Shown: positions 9,001 through 17,280 of the stretch, one piece after another
Layout: every line of letters begins with the position of its first letter
Position numbering within the stretch: the stretch's first letter is position 1
Assembly (NCBI RefSeq): GCF_017876795.1
Contig: NZ_JAGIOR010000001.1
Coordinates: 3,312,501-3,376,500, forward strand
From: Rhizobium leguminosarum
Lineage (GTDB): Bacteria > Pseudomonadota > Alphaproteobacteria > Rhizobiales > Rhizobiaceae
Direction of reading: 5' to 3'
Length of the DNA stretch: 64,000 nucleotides
Notes under the pieces: generated by a model
Seen by the model: only the letters and a program-made list of their open reading frames with translations
The model's database searches: none
What the model was told of the DNA's origin: nothing
Made by a program: the position numbers and the translations under genes

Positions 9001-9579
9001 CAGCGTATCGCCGAAGAAATCGAGGCGGACCGGCTCTTCCGAACCCGGCACGAAGACATCGAGAATACCGCCGCGCACGGCATATTCGCCGACCTCGCGC
9101 ACGGTTGCGACACGCTCGAAGCCGTTGCGCTCCAGGCGGCCGGCAAGATCGTCCATGCGCAGCTGGTTGCCGGGGCGGGCCGAAAAGCTCAGGCTTTCGA
9201 TGACATCCTGCGGCGCCACCTTCTGCAGCATGGCATTGGCGGTGACGAGCACGATGGCCGCATGCGGCTTCTTCCGGTGGGCGATGAGGCCGCCGAGTGC
9301 TGCAAGCCGGCGGGCCGAGGTATCGGCGCTCGGCGAAACGCGGTCATAGGGCAGACAGTCCCAGGCCGGCAGGGTGAGAACCGGAATGTCGGGGGCGACA
9401 AAGCCCAGCATCTGCTCGAGATCGGCCATGCTGTGGCCGTCTGATATGACATAGGCGACCGGCTCACCCGCTCGGGCGAGCTCGGCCAGCAGCAGCGGTT
9501 CGAGACCTGACGGCACATTGCCGATCGTCAACGGCTCGGCAATGGCCGCAAGCTTCTTCGCATCGAAACCAGGGATCAT
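6079..9579 (-). CDS. mfd: Transcription-repair coupling factor Mfd
   Basis: 1166 residues, full length for the family. Removes RNA polymerase stalled at DNA damage and recruits UvrA. N-terminal UvrB-homology region, then the RNA-polymerase-interacting domain (EGSIVVHAEHGIGRFIGL), then a RecG-like SF2 translocase with Walker A CGDVGFGKTEVA near residue 650, DEEQ box VIDEEQHFGV, LSATPIPRTL and motif VI QLRGRVGRS. A C-terminal TRCF domain follows. The ATG at 9577-9579 overlaps the TGA of sdhE by 4 bases (ATGA), indicating translational coupling. Same gene order (sdhE-mfd) is usual in alphaproteobacteria. Confidence 0.98.
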   Translation of the reverse strand: MIPGFDAKKLAAIAEPLTIGNVPSGLEPLLLAELARAGEPVAYVISDGHSMADLEQMLGFVAPDIPVLTLPAWDCLPYDRVSPSADTSARRLAALGGLIAHRKKPHAAIVLVTANAMLQKVAPQDVIESLSFSARPGNQLRMDDLAGRLERNGFERVATVREVGEYAVRGGILDVFVPGSEEPVRLDFFGDTLESIRSFDPGSQRTTGQVRSLDLNPMSEVTLTPDTISRFRKNYLSAFGATTRDDALYLAVSEGRRYPGMEHWLPLFYEKLDTVFDYLSGFRIVTDHTVREAAEERSKLVFDYYDARLNSGQPAKGQMAQGTPYKPVTPGQLYLDSKLFAKTLDALGAIRINPFNEHEGEARRVVNVDARQGQRWARSNAEGGDAERINIFDVVVKHIADRRAAGAKVLVTAWTEGSLERLLQVLNEHGLEKVKPIEALRDLGSLARGEAAAAVLSLEAGFEAGDLVVIGEQDILGDRMVRRSKRRKRAADFISEVAGLDEGSIVVHAEHGIGRFIGLRTIEAAGAPHACLELQYADEAKLFLPVENIDLLSRYGGEGTEAQLDKLGGGAWQMRKAKLKKRLLDMADALIRIAAERLTRHAPMLTTPEGLYDEFAARFPYDETEDQDAAIEAVRSDLGAGRPMDRLVCGDVGFGKTEVALRAAFVAAMNGAQVAIVVPTTLLSRQHFKTFSERFRGLPVRIQQASRLVGAKELALTKKEVAEGTTDIVVGTHALLGAGIKFANLGLLVIDEEQHFGVKHKERLKELKSDVHVLTLSATPIPRTLQLAMTGVRELSLITTPPVDRMAVRTFISPFDSLIIRETLMREHYRGGQSFYVCPRLADLEDVHAFLQSDLPELKVAVAHGQMPAGELEDIMNAFYEGRYDVLLSTTIVESGLDVPTANTLIVHRADMFGLAQLYQLRGRVGRSKVRAFALFTLPVNKVLTATAERRLKVLQSLDTLGAGFQLASHDLDIRGAGNLLGEEQSGHIKEVGFELYQQMLEEAVAEVKGVDEIHDTGWSPQISVGTTVMIPEGYVPDLHLRMALYRRLGEITELKEIDGFGAEMIDRFGPMPIEVQHLLKIVYIKSLCRTANVEKLDAGPKGVVVQFRNKEFPNPANLVGYIGKQGAMAKIRPDHSLFLTRDLPTPEKRLQGAAVIMTQLAEMAK

Positions 9580-9881
9580 TCCGGCGTCCTGACGGGCTTG
9601 TCGAAATCGGGTGTGTAGGCGGCAAGGCGGGCAAACATCGGCGTCTGGAAACGCTCAGGGATCGGCCATGTTCCCATGATCCAGCGAACCAGGTCATTAT
9701 CCTCTTCGGCCATGATCGTCTCGAACTCGTCGAGCTCGGCTTCCGACAGCGTCGCGATCTCGGCTTCGGCGAACTGGCCGAAGACCAGGTCCATCTCGCG
9801 GATGCCGCGGTGCCAGCAGCGGAAAAGGATCCGGCGGCGGCGCGGGTCGAGACCGGCACTCGTGAGCGTGACACCTGTCAT
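9576..9881 (-). CDS. sdhE: FAD assembly factor SdhE (succinate dehydrogenase assembly factor 2)
   Basis: 101 residues of the YgfY/Sdh5 family, which helps attach FAD covalently to SdhA. Family core is visible: DPRRRRILFRCWHRGIREMDLVFGQFAE, including the RGxxE flavinylation motif (HRGIREMD), then DEFETIMAEEDNDLVRWIMG. Start ATG at 9881 has AGGAAGG 7 bases upstream; 26 upstream codons are open but lack a ribosome site and are not typical of the family. First gene of the sdhE-mfd-osmC unit, divergent from recG with a 92-bp gap that must hold both promoters. Confidence 0.93.
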   Translation of the reverse strand: MTGVTLTSAGLDPRRRRILFRCWHRGIREMDLVFGQFAEAEIATLSEAELDEFETIMAEEDNDLVRWIMGTWPIPERFQTPMFARLAAYTPDFDKPVRTPE

Positions 9882-9973
9882 GGCATTACCTTCCTGTTGA
9901 TGCGCCTCTATAGACCTTGGAAAGCGGCTTGTCAGCCTTGCCAAGGCCGCATTGTTCATCGCATTTTGGCCGC

Positions 9974-12079
9974 ATGCGCCCCGCCATTCTCGATCCTCTG
10001 TTTTCCCCCATTTCGGGCCTTCCGGGCGTCGGCCCGAAGATCGCCGACCTGCTGGTCAAGCTGCTCGGGCGCGACACGCTGGACGATTGCCGGGTCATCG
10101 ACCTCATCTTCCACTCGCCGTTTTCGCTGATCGACCGGCGCAACCAGCCGGGCATTGCCCGCGCGCCGCAGGGCGCGATCGTGACGATCACAGCGCGCGT
10201 CGACCGGCACCAGGCGCCGCCGCGCGGCAAAAGCAATGCCCCCTACCGCGTCTTCCTGCATGACGAGACCGGCGAGCTAACGCTGGTCTTCTTCCGCGGC
10301 CAGGCCGCCTGGCTGGAAAAGCAGCTGCCGATCGATACGGAAGTGACGGTCAGCGGCAAGGTCGACTGGTTCAACGGCCGCGCCTCGATGGTGCATCCCG
10401 ACTATATCGTCAGGGCCGATGAGGCAGAGAACCTGCCGCTCGTCGAGCCGATCTATCCGCTGACGGCGGGGCTTTCGCCGAAAACGCTGCGCAAGATCAT
10501 CGACGCCGCCCTGCCGCGTTTTCCCGAGCTGCCGGAATGGGTCGATCTCGCCTTGACGCAGAGAGAGGGCCTGCCGTCGATCCGCGACAGCTTCCATATG
10601 CTGCACGAGCCGCACGATCCAGCCGATATCGACCCGCAGGCCCCTGCCCGACGGCGGCTTGCCTATGACGAATTCCTCGCCGGCCAGCTGTCGCTGAGCC
10701 TGGTGCGCCAGAGGCTGCGCAAGGTGGCGGGCCAGCCGGTGCAGGCGACGGGTGCCGTCAGCGGCAAGATCCTAAAGACGCTGCCCTTCTCGCTCACAAC
10801 AAGCCAGAACGAGGCGATCGCCGAAGTTTTGACGGACATGGCCGGCGACGAGCGCATGCTGCGGCTGCTGCAGGGCGATGTCGGCTCCGGCAAGACGCTG
10901 GTGGCGCTGATGGCGATGGCGGCGGTGATCGAAAGCGGCGGCCAGGCCGTGCTGATGGCGCCGACCGAAATCCTGGCGCGGCAGCACCATGCGACGATCT
11001 CGAAATTCGCCGCCTCCGCCGGACTTGGCATCGAGATCCTGACCGGCCGCACCAAGGGGCGCGAACGGGAGGACATCCTCGAGCGCATCGCCTCGGGCGC
11101 AGCACAGATCATTATCGGCACCCATGCGCTGTTCCAGGACAGCGTCGCCTACGCCAAGCTGATGCTGGCCGTCGTCGACGAGCAGCACCGTTTCGGCGTG
11201 CATCAGCGCCTGAGACTGACCGCCAAGGGCATCTCGCCGCACATGCTGGTGATGACGGCAACGCCGATCCCGCGCACGCTGGTGCTTGCCGCCTTCGGCG
11301 ACATGGACGTTTCCAAGCTCACCGAGAAGCCGGCCGGCCGCAAACCGATCCAGACGATCACCGTGCCGATGGAACGAACCGGCGAAATCGTCGGGCGGCT
11401 GCAGAGCGCGATCGCCGAGGGCAAGAAGGCCTACTGGATCTGCCCGCTGGTCGAGGAATCCGAAGAGCTCGACTTGATGTCGGCCGAGGAGCGGCATGCG
11501 ACGCTGGTCTCGGCACTCGGCCCCGAGGTCGGCCTCATCCATGGGCGGATGAGCGGCCCGGAGAAGGACGCGGCGATGCTGGCGTTCAAGAACGGCGAAA
11601 CCCGGCTGCTCGTCGCCACCACCGTCGTCGAGGTTGGTGTCGACGTGCCGGATGCGACGATCATGGTGATCGAACATGCCGAACGCTTCGGCCTGGCGCA
11701 ATTGCATCAGCTGCGCGGCCGCGTCGGGCGCGGCGACGAGGCCTCGACCTGCATCCTGCTCTACAAGGGACCGCTCGGCGAGACCGGCCATGCCAGGCTT
11801 TCGATCATGCGTGAGACCGAGGACGGCTTCCGCATCGCCGAGGAGGACCTGAAGCTGCGCGGCGAAGGCGAATTGCTCGGCACCCGCCAGTCCGGCACGC
11901 CGGGCTTCCGCATCGCCAGCCTCGAGGCGCATGCCGACCTCTTGGAAATCGCCCGCAAGGATGCGGCCTATCTCATCGAGCGCGATCCGGAGCTCACCGG
12001 CGAGAGGGGTACGGCGATCCGTACGTTGCTCTATCTCTTCCGCCGCGACGAGGCGATCCGGTTTCTGAGAGCGGGATAA
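9974..12079 (+). CDS. recG: ATP-dependent DNA helicase RecG
   Basis: 701 residues. Branch-migrating SF2 helicase that remodels stalled replication forks and Holliday junctions. N-terminal wedge/OB domain (PGVGPKIADLLVKLLG at residues 14-30, then the OB fold YRVFLHDETGELTLVFFRGQ), Walker A GDVGSGKT near residue 305, DEQH box (VVDEQHRFGV) near 400, MTATPIPRTL, and motif VI QLRGRVGRG. The ATG at 9974 begins the conserved MRPAILDPLFSPIS segment; an upstream in-frame ATG at 9917 lacks support. Divergent from sdhE and convergent with the DUF502 gene across a hairpin. Confidence 0.98.
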   Translation: MRPAILDPLFSPISGLPGVGPKIADLLVKLLGRDTLDDCRVIDLIFHSPFSLIDRRNQPGIARAPQGAIVTITARVDRHQAPPRGKSNAPYRVFLHDETGELTLVFFRGQAAWLEKQLPIDTEVTVSGKVDWFNGRASMVHPDYIVRADEAENLPLVEPIYPLTAGLSPKTLRKIIDAALPRFPELPEWVDLALTQREGLPSIRDSFHMLHEPHDPADIDPQAPARRRLAYDEFLAGQLSLSLVRQRLRKVAGQPVQATGAVSGKILKTLPFSLTTSQNEAIAEVLTDMAGDERMLRLLQGDVGSGKTLVALMAMAAVIESGGQAVLMAPTEILARQHHATISKFAASAGLGIEILTGRTKGREREDILERIASGAAQIIIGTHALFQDSVAYAKLMLAVVDEQHRFGVHQRLRLTAKGISPHMLVMTATPIPRTLVLAAFGDMDVSKLTEKPAGRKPIQTITVPMERTGEIVGRLQSAIAEGKKAYWICPLVEESEELDLMSAEERHATLVSALGPEVGLIHGRMSGPEKDAAMLAFKNGETRLLVATTVVEVGVDVPDATIMVIEHAERFGLAQLHQLRGRVGRGDEASTCILLYKGPLGETGHARLSIMRETEDGFRIAEEDLKLRGEGELLGTRQSGTPGFRIASLEAHADLLEIARKDAAYLIERDPELTGERGTAIRTLLYLFRRDEAIRFLRAG

Positions 12080-12129
12080 AGCGCGCCCGTCAATTCCAGT
12101 TCAAGTGTGCGCTTTAAATCCTTGTTACA

Positions 12130-12175
12130 TGCATGTCGCTATCCCAAACCCGCTGACACTTTTGGGCGACATGCA
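12130..12175. terminator. Long hairpin between convergent recG and DUF502 genes
   Basis: TGCATGTCG (12130-12138), bulge CTAT, CCCAAA (12143-12148), 12-base loop, TTTGGG, CGACATGCA (12167-12175). Nine plus six base pairs separated by a one-sided 4-base bulge. It abuts the stop codon of the minus-strand gene exactly and lies about 50 bases after recG. Probably a bidirectional terminator, though neither side has a T run. Confidence 0.5.
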
Positions 12176-12883
12176 TCAATCCGCTTTTGAAACAGCCACC
12201 GGCTTCGGCCGCGGCAAATGTTTCTGCTTCGGCTCGGACGGCTTGTGTCCGGGGGCGACGAGACCGCCTGAAATCAGGAACTTGGCGGCGTCTTCCGGGC
12301 TCATGTCGAGCAGGACGATCTTTTCGCGGGGCACGAAGACCAGGAAACCGGCCGTCGGCACCGGCGTCGGCGGCAGGAAGACGGCGACCATATCCTGGCC
12401 CATGGCGTTGAACTTCGACGCGATCTCGCCCTTGGCATCGGTGGCGATGAAGACCAGCGCCCAGAGGCCGGGACCGGGATATTCGATGAGGCCGACCTTC
12501 TTGAAGGAATTCGCCTGTTCCTTCAGCACGGTTTCGAAAATCTGCTTCACGCTTCTATAGATCGTGCGGACCAGCGGCATGCGCTGGACGATCGATTCGC
12601 CGAAACGGACGATGCTCTGGCCGATCAGGTTCTTGCCGAGAAAGCCGACGACGGTGATCAACACGATGGCGGTCAGCAGGCCGAAACCTGGAATGGCGAA
12701 ATTGAGATAGCTTTCCGGATTCCAGCGAGCCGGAATATAGGGCCGGACCCAGCTGTCCGACCAGTGGATGAAGGTCCAGGTCAGCCAGATGGTAATGGCG
12801 ATCGGCGCGCAGATGATCAGGCCCGCGAGAAAATTGTTCCTCAACCGGGTCGCCACCGGCATCCTGGGGGTGTTGTCGGTCAT
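12176..12883 (-). CDS. DUF502 family integral membrane protein
   Basis: 235 residues from ATG 12883. Two N-terminal membrane segments (NFLAGLIICAPIAITIWLTWTFI and FAIPGFGLLTAIVLITVVGFLG), followed by the conserved RMPLVRTIYRSVKQIFETVL and a soluble domain with GPGLWALVFIATDAKGE, VAVFLPPTPVPTAGFLVFVPREKIVLLDMSPEDAAKFLISGG. This is the complete DUF502 pattern; the biochemical function is unknown in the family. Lysine/proline-rich C-terminal tail. Lies 134 bases downstream of glmS on the same strand. The gap contains GGCCGG-AACG-CCGGCC (12917-12932), so whether it is cotranscribed is unclear. Confidence 0.88.
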   Translation of the reverse strand: MTDNTPRMPVATRLRNNFLAGLIICAPIAITIWLTWTFIHWSDSWVRPYIPARWNPESYLNFAIPGFGLLTAIVLITVVGFLGKNLIGQSIVRFGESIVQRMPLVRTIYRSVKQIFETVLKEQANSFKKVGLIEYPGPGLWALVFIATDAKGEIASKFNAMGQDMVAVFLPPTPVPTAGFLVFVPREKIVLLDMSPEDAAKFLISGGLVAPGHKPSEPKQKHLPRPKPVAVSKAD

Positions 12884-13017
12884 CTCTACTGATGAACTCC
12901 ATCTCAGTCCTGGACTGGCCGGAACGCCGGCCCTTCCCCCTTGTCCGCAGACCAAAATTGCCAGAATTCGGGGCGTCGCACAATATGTTTCGGCGCGAAG
13001 ATCGGGTCGTCGCGGGC

Positions 13018-14844
13018 TTATTCCACGGTTACGGATTTCGCCAGATTGCGCGGCTGGTCGACATCGGTGCCCATGAAGACGGCGGTGTGATAGGCGAGCA
13101 GCTGGATCGGCAGCGAGAAGATCATCGGCGCGATGATTTCGTCGACCACAGGCAGGGTGATTGTCGCCATGGTCGGCAGTTTCGAGGCCGCCGCACCGGC
13201 TTCGTCGGTGATGAAGATGATGCGGCCACCGCGGGCGGCGACCTCCTGCATGTTCGAGACGGTCTTTTCGAAGAAGCGGTCGTAGGGGGCGATGACGATG
13301 ACGGGCATGTTCTCGTCAATCAGCGCGATCGGTCCGTGCTTCAATTCGCCGGCGGCATACCCCTCGGCGTGGATATAGGAGATTTCCTTGAGCTTCAGCG
13401 CACCTTCCATAGCAAGCGGGAAGCTGGTGCCGCGGCCGAGATAGAGCACGTCCTTGCACTTCGACAGCTCCCGCGCCAGGCTTTCCATCTGCGGCTGGAT
13501 GAGGTTCAGCACGCGACTCATGATGCGCGGCATTTCGGCGAGATGGCGCACCAGCGCCCTCTCCTCATCGGGACTCACCGTGCCGCGCGCCTTACCGGCG
13601 CCGATCGCCAGCGATGCCAGCACGGCCAGTTGGCAGGTAAAAGCCTTGGTGGAGGCGACGCCGATTTCCGGGCCGGCCATGATCGGGAAGACAGCGTCGG
13701 ATTCGCGGGCGATCGTCGATTCGCGGACATTGACGACGGCGCCGATCTTCAGGCCGTTGTCGCGGCAATAGCGCAGTGATGCCAGCGTATCGGCGGTTTC
13801 GCCTGATTGTGAGATGAAGAGTGCTGCCTGCGATGGCGACAGCGGCATTTCGCGGTAGCGGAATTCGGAGGCGACATCGATCTCGACCGGCAGGCGGGCA
13901 TAACGCTCGAACCAGTATTTGCCGACGAGGCCGGCCAGATAGGCGGTGCCGCAGGCCGAGATCGCCAGGCCGGTCGCCGCCTTGAAGTCGATTGCGGCGG
14001 CGTTGGCGCCGATGGTGTTCTCGGCGAAATCGACGTAATGGCTGAGCGCGTGCGAGATCACCTCCGGCTGCTCGTAAATTTCCTTTTCCATGAAATGGCG
14101 GTGGTTGCCCTTGTCGACGACATAGGCGGTCGCCTGCGAGATCTGCCGGGCACGCTTGACCGGCTTGCCGGCAAAATCGATGACGGCGACACCGTCGCGG
14201 GTGAGGACGGCACAATCGCCGTCGACGAGATAGGTGATCTCGTTGGTGAAGGGCGAGAGCGCGATCGCATCCGAACCGAGGAACATCTCGCCGCGGCCAT
14301 AACCGACGGCAAGCGGCGGCCCCGAACGGGCGGCCATGATCGTGCCGGGATCGGCCTTGAGCATGACGGCAAGCGCATAGGCGCCGGTCAGCCGGTTCAG
14401 CATCTGCAACATTGCGGCGCGCGGCTCCAGGCCCTCGCGCAGGTATTTCGCCATCAGCTGAGCGACGACCTCGGTGTCGGTCTGGGTTTCAAAGACCGAA
14501 CCCTCGGCCGTCAACTCGTCGCGAAGCTCGGAGAAATTCTCGATGATGCCGTTATGGACGACGGCGACACCTTCGACGAAATGCGGATGGGCATTGGTCT
14601 CGTTCGGAACGCCGTGGGTCGCCCAGCGCGTATGGGCGATACCGACCACACCGGGCAGCGGTTCGACGTCGAGGCGCTTTTCCAGATTGAACAGCTTGCC
14701 TTCGGCGCGGCGGCGATCCATCACGCCCTCATGGATGGTGGCGACGCCGGCGGAATCATAACCGCGATATTCGAGACGCTTCAGCGCATCGACCAGGCGC
14801 CCGGCAACAGGCGCAGTTCCGACGATCCCGACAATGCCGCACAT
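13018..14844 (-). CDS. glmS: Glutamine-fructose-6-phosphate aminotransferase (isomerizing)
   Basis: 608 residues, normal length. Converts fructose-6-phosphate and glutamine to glucosamine-6-phosphate, the first step to UDP-GlcNAc. MCGIVGIVG supplies the N-terminal Cys2 nucleophile of the Ntn glutaminase domain; GIAHTRWATHG and HNGIIENF follow. Two SIS isomerase domains show SACGTAYLAG, FISQSGETADTLASLRY, GRGTSFPLAMEGALKLKEISYIHAEGYAAGELKHGP, and the conserved end PRNLAKSVTVE. It follows glmU by 109 bases on the same strand, so both pathway enzymes are probably coexpressed. No glmS-ribozyme-like structure was recognised upstream. Confidence 0.98.
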   Translation of the reverse strand: MCGIVGIVGTAPVAGRLVDALKRLEYRGYDSAGVATIHEGVMDRRRAEGKLFNLEKRLDVEPLPGVVGIAHTRWATHGVPNETNAHPHFVEGVAVVHNGIIENFSELRDELTAEGSVFETQTDTEVVAQLMAKYLREGLEPRAAMLQMLNRLTGAYALAVMLKADPGTIMAARSGPPLAVGYGRGEMFLGSDAIALSPFTNEITYLVDGDCAVLTRDGVAVIDFAGKPVKRARQISQATAYVVDKGNHRHFMEKEIYEQPEVISHALSHYVDFAENTIGANAAAIDFKAATGLAISACGTAYLAGLVGKYWFERYARLPVEIDVASEFRYREMPLSPSQAALFISQSGETADTLASLRYCRDNGLKIGAVVNVRESTIARESDAVFPIMAGPEIGVASTKAFTCQLAVLASLAIGAGKARGTVSPDEERALVRHLAEMPRIMSRVLNLIQPQMESLARELSKCKDVLYLGRGTSFPLAMEGALKLKEISYIHAEGYAAGELKHGPIALIDENMPVIVIAPYDRFFEKTVSNMQEVAARGGRIIFITDEAGAAASKLPTMATITLPVVDEIIAPMIFSLPIQLLAYHTAVFMGTDVDQPRNLAKSVTVE

Positions 14845-14953
14845 AAAACATCCCCATAAGGCTTCAATAACGAGGCCAGTCCTAACGATTTCCGCTTAGT
14901 TCTCAATCACCTCGGCGGTCACTTTCAATTTCCGCCGGTTACGCAAAGCAGGC

Positions 14954-16315
14954 TCAAGCCTTCGCCTTCTTCGCCGCCTTGATGGCGAGCGCGCGCTCGC
15001 GCAGCAGCGTCGCGCGGCCGGGCTTGATCTCCTGGCGGGCACGGCCGAGCGCCAGCGCATCGGCCGGCACATTGACGGTGATGACGCTGCCGGAGGCGAT
15101 ATAAGCGCCGTCGCCTATCGTCACCGGCGCGACCAGCGAGGAGTTGGAACCGATGAAGGCGTTTTCGCCGATCACCGTCTCGCTCTTGTTGACGCCGTCA
15201 TAATTGCAGGTGATCGTGCCGGCGCCGATATTGCTGCCGGCACCGATGACGGCATCGCCGATATAAGTCAGGTGGTTGACCTTGGCGCCCTCGCCGATCC
15301 GGCCGTTCTTGACCTCGCAGAAATTGCCGACCTTGGAGCCGTTGCCGAGATCGGCGCCCGGCCGCAGCCGCGCGAAGGGGCCGACTGTCGCGCCCTGGCT
15401 GACATGAGCGCCTTCGATATGCGAGAAGGCATGGATGACGGCGCCACTGTCGATCACCGCGCCGGGACCGAAAACGACGTTCGGCTCGATCAGCGCATCC
15501 TGGCCGATGACGGTGTCATATGAGAGAAAAACGGTTTCCGGCGCGATCATGGTGACGCCGGCCAGCATCATTTCGTGGCGACGGCGCTCCTGCCAGAAGC
15601 GCTCGATGACAGCGAGTTCGGCTCGGGTGTTGCAGCCGGTCATCTCGATTTCAGGGGCATCGACGGCGGTGACACGTCCACCAAGCGAACGGGCGATCTC
15701 GACGAGATCGGTCAGATAGAATTCGCCCTTGGCGTTGGCATTACCGATGCGCGAGAGAAGATCGAGCGCCTTGCGGCCGGTGATCGCCATCAGTCCGCTG
15801 TTACACCAGGTGACGGTGCGCTCGGCATCGGTCGCGTCCTTCTCCTCGCGGATAGCGATAAGTTCACCATCCTTGACGAGCAGACGGCCGTAGCCGGTCG
15901 GGCGGTCGGTGTGGAAGCCGATGACGACGATATCGCTGCCATCGGCAAGTCCCTGGCGCGCAGCCTTCAACGGTCCATTGGTCTGCAGCGGCACGTCGCC
16001 ATAGGTGACGAGGATATCGTCGTAACCCTTGGCAATCGCTTCGCGCGCCGCCAATACCGCGTGGCCGGTGCCGAGGCGTTCCTTCTGCAGGCAGGATTCG
16101 ATGCCGACACCGCCAATGCTTGCTGCCTTTGCCACGTCCTCGGCGTCGCGACCGACGACAAGGGCAACGGAGGAAATGCCGGCGGAGGCAACTGCCTCGA
16201 CCACATGGGCGATCATCGGCCGCCCGGCGACCGGATGCAGCACCTTCGATTTCGAGGATTTCATCCGCGTGCTGTCACCGGCGGCAAGGATGACGGCAAG
16301 ACAAGTACGTTCCAT
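14954..16315 (-). CDS. glmU: Bifunctional GlmU (GlcN-1-P acetyltransferase / GlcNAc-1-P uridyltransferase)
   Basis: 453 residues, full length. Makes UDP-GlcNAc for peptidoglycan and lipid A. N-terminal pyrophosphorylase: [25 protein letters not shown] with the nucleotide-binding G-x-x-T-R-M loop, and TYGDVPL. C-terminal left-handed beta helix built of hexapeptide turns: [43 protein letters not shown], then [31 protein letters not shown], ending near [14 protein letters not shown]. First gene of the glmU-glmS pair; its upstream gap holds a palindromic repeat remnant. Confidence 0.98.
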   Translation of the reverse strand: MERTCLAVILAAGDSTRMKSSKSKVLHPVAGRPMIAHVVEAVASAGISSVALVVGRDAEDVAKAASIGGVGIESCLQKERLGTGHAVLAAREAIAKGYDDILVTYGDVPLQTNGPLKAARQGLADGSDIVVIGFHTDRPTGYGRLLVKDGELIAIREEKDATDAERTVTWCNSGLMAITGRKALDLLSRIGNANAKGEFYLTDLVEIARSLGGRVTAVDAPEIEMTGCNTRAELAVIERFWQERRRHEMMLAGVTMIAPETVFLSYDTVIGQDALIEPNVVFGPGAVIDSGAVIHAFSHIEGAHVSQGATVGPFARLRPGADLGNGSKVGNFCEVKNGRIGEGAKVNHLTYIGDAVIGAGSNIGAGTITCNYDGVNKSETVIGENAFIGSNSSLVAPVTIGDGAYIASGSVITVNVPADALALGRARQEIKPGRATLLRERALAIKAAKKAKA

Positions 16316-16361
16316 GATCTGCTCCGCGAATCCGCGCCATGAGGCGGCTTTGTTGCCTCAT

Positions 16362-16404
16362 ACTGCATAATTCCTGAAATCGGAATCGATTTTCGGAAAG
16401 CACG
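16362..16404. repeat. Partial copy of an intergenic palindromic repeat
   Basis: TGCATAATTC is followed by CTGAAATCGG-AAT-CGATTTTCGG, an imperfect inverted repeat. The left arm and centre match the fuller element at 20938-20986 (TGCATAATTC, AAATCG, CGATT), but the right TTATGCA arm is missing. It lies between glmU and the FadR-type gene. The remaining 16316-16488 has no gene. Confidence 0.5.
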
Positions 16405-16488
16405 TTGGGTGGATTGAAAGTCTTGCAGCGCGCTTTGCGCGCCCGCAAAGACGCCCGGCGCTCTCAGATCAGCAAAGCCTTGCAGGTG

Positions 16489-17265
16489 TTAAATTTCGGT
16501 CGAAATCGACACGATGACGGTCTCCGAACCGCGGGCTACGAAGGCCTCGTGCACGTGATGGCGGCCGTCCAGGATGACGAGCTCCATGGCGCGGCGCGCA
16601 GCAAGGCTGTCGCCGGAAACGATCGCATCGACGATGCGCATATGGGTGTCGGCGATATTGGCGAAACCGTTTTCGGTGGGCGGCGTGCTCATGCGGAACA
16701 TGCCGACGAGGGCCGCCTCGATGAGGCTGCCCAAGGTGCGCATGAAGGGATTGTGCGAGGCTTCGGCGACCGCCAGGTGAAAGCGAAGGTCGGCAAGCGC
16801 CAGGCTGTCGGCCGTATGGCCGCTCGCCGCCATGTCGAGCGCCAGTGCGCGCAGCGTCTCGATCTCCTCGGCATTCGCCCGTTCGGCGACGAGACCGGCG
16901 GCGAAGGGTTCGACCGCGAGACGGATATCGTAGAGCTGCAGCAGGAACTCTTCCGTCACGCCATTGTCGAAGTGCCAGGCGATGATCTCGCTGTCGAACA
17001 TGTTCCAGAGGTTCTTCTCGGTCACACGCGTGCCGACCCGCGCCTTGGCAACGACCATGCCCTTGGCGGCGAGCGTCTTCATCGTCTCGCGCAAGACGGT
17101 GCGGGACACCTTGAAGCGCTGCGCCAGTTCGGTATCGCCAGGCAGGATCGAGCCGACGGGATAGGTGCCGGCGACGATACCCTTGCCGAGCTCGTCGACC
17201 ACCTGCGCGTGGCTCGTCCGGGCTCTGCGCCCCGTCTTGCGTGTCTCGTCCAATTTGTTGCGCAA
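16489..17265 (-). CDS. FadR-subfamily GntR transcriptional regulator
   Basis: 258 residues. N-terminal winged helix-turn-helix (VVDELGKGIVAGTYPVGSILPGDTELAQRFKVSRTVLRETMKTLAAKGMV, about residues 22-72) and an FCD ligand-binding domain (YDIRLAVEPFAAGLVAERA, DLRFHLAVAEASHNPFM, DTHMRIVDAIVSGD) with the metal-binding Asp/His pattern of the family. Last gene of the ytfQ-ytfR-ytfT-yjfF transcript, 15 bases after yjfF, so it likely controls that importer in response to its sugar or a derived acid. E. coli does not have a regulator at this place, so the association is specific to this lineage. A candidate site lies upstream of ytfQ. Confidence 0.9.
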   Translation of the reverse strand: MRNKLDETRKTGRRARTSHAQVVDELGKGIVAGTYPVGSILPGDTELAQRFKVSRTVLRETMKTLAAKGMVVAKARVGTRVTEKNLWNMFDSEIIAWHFDNGVTEEFLLQLYDIRLAVEPFAAGLVAERANAEEIETLRALALDMAASGHTADSLALADLRFHLAVAEASHNPFMRTLGSLIEAALVGMFRMSTPPTENGFANIADTHMRIVDAIVSGDSLAARRAMELVILDGRHHVHEAFVARGSETVIVSISTEI

Positions 17266-17280
17266 GCGATCCCTCTCCCC

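Noticed and set aside
7777..9444. A 555-codon open frame on the plus strand opposite mfd
   Set aside because: It is antisense to an unambiguous Mfd protein and reads as Ala/Arg/Gly/Asp-rich sequence without family features. GC-rich codon bias creates such frames.
12917..12932. GGCCGG-AACG-CCGGCC hairpin between glmS and the DUF502 gene as a terminator
   Set aside because: Short, no T run, and GGCCGG is itself a palindrome common in GC-rich DNA; too weak for a separate feature.
13018..14953. glmS ribozyme or riboswitch upstream of glmS
   Set aside because: The 109-bp gap before glmS shows none of the conserved ribozyme core, which is mainly found in Firmicutes.
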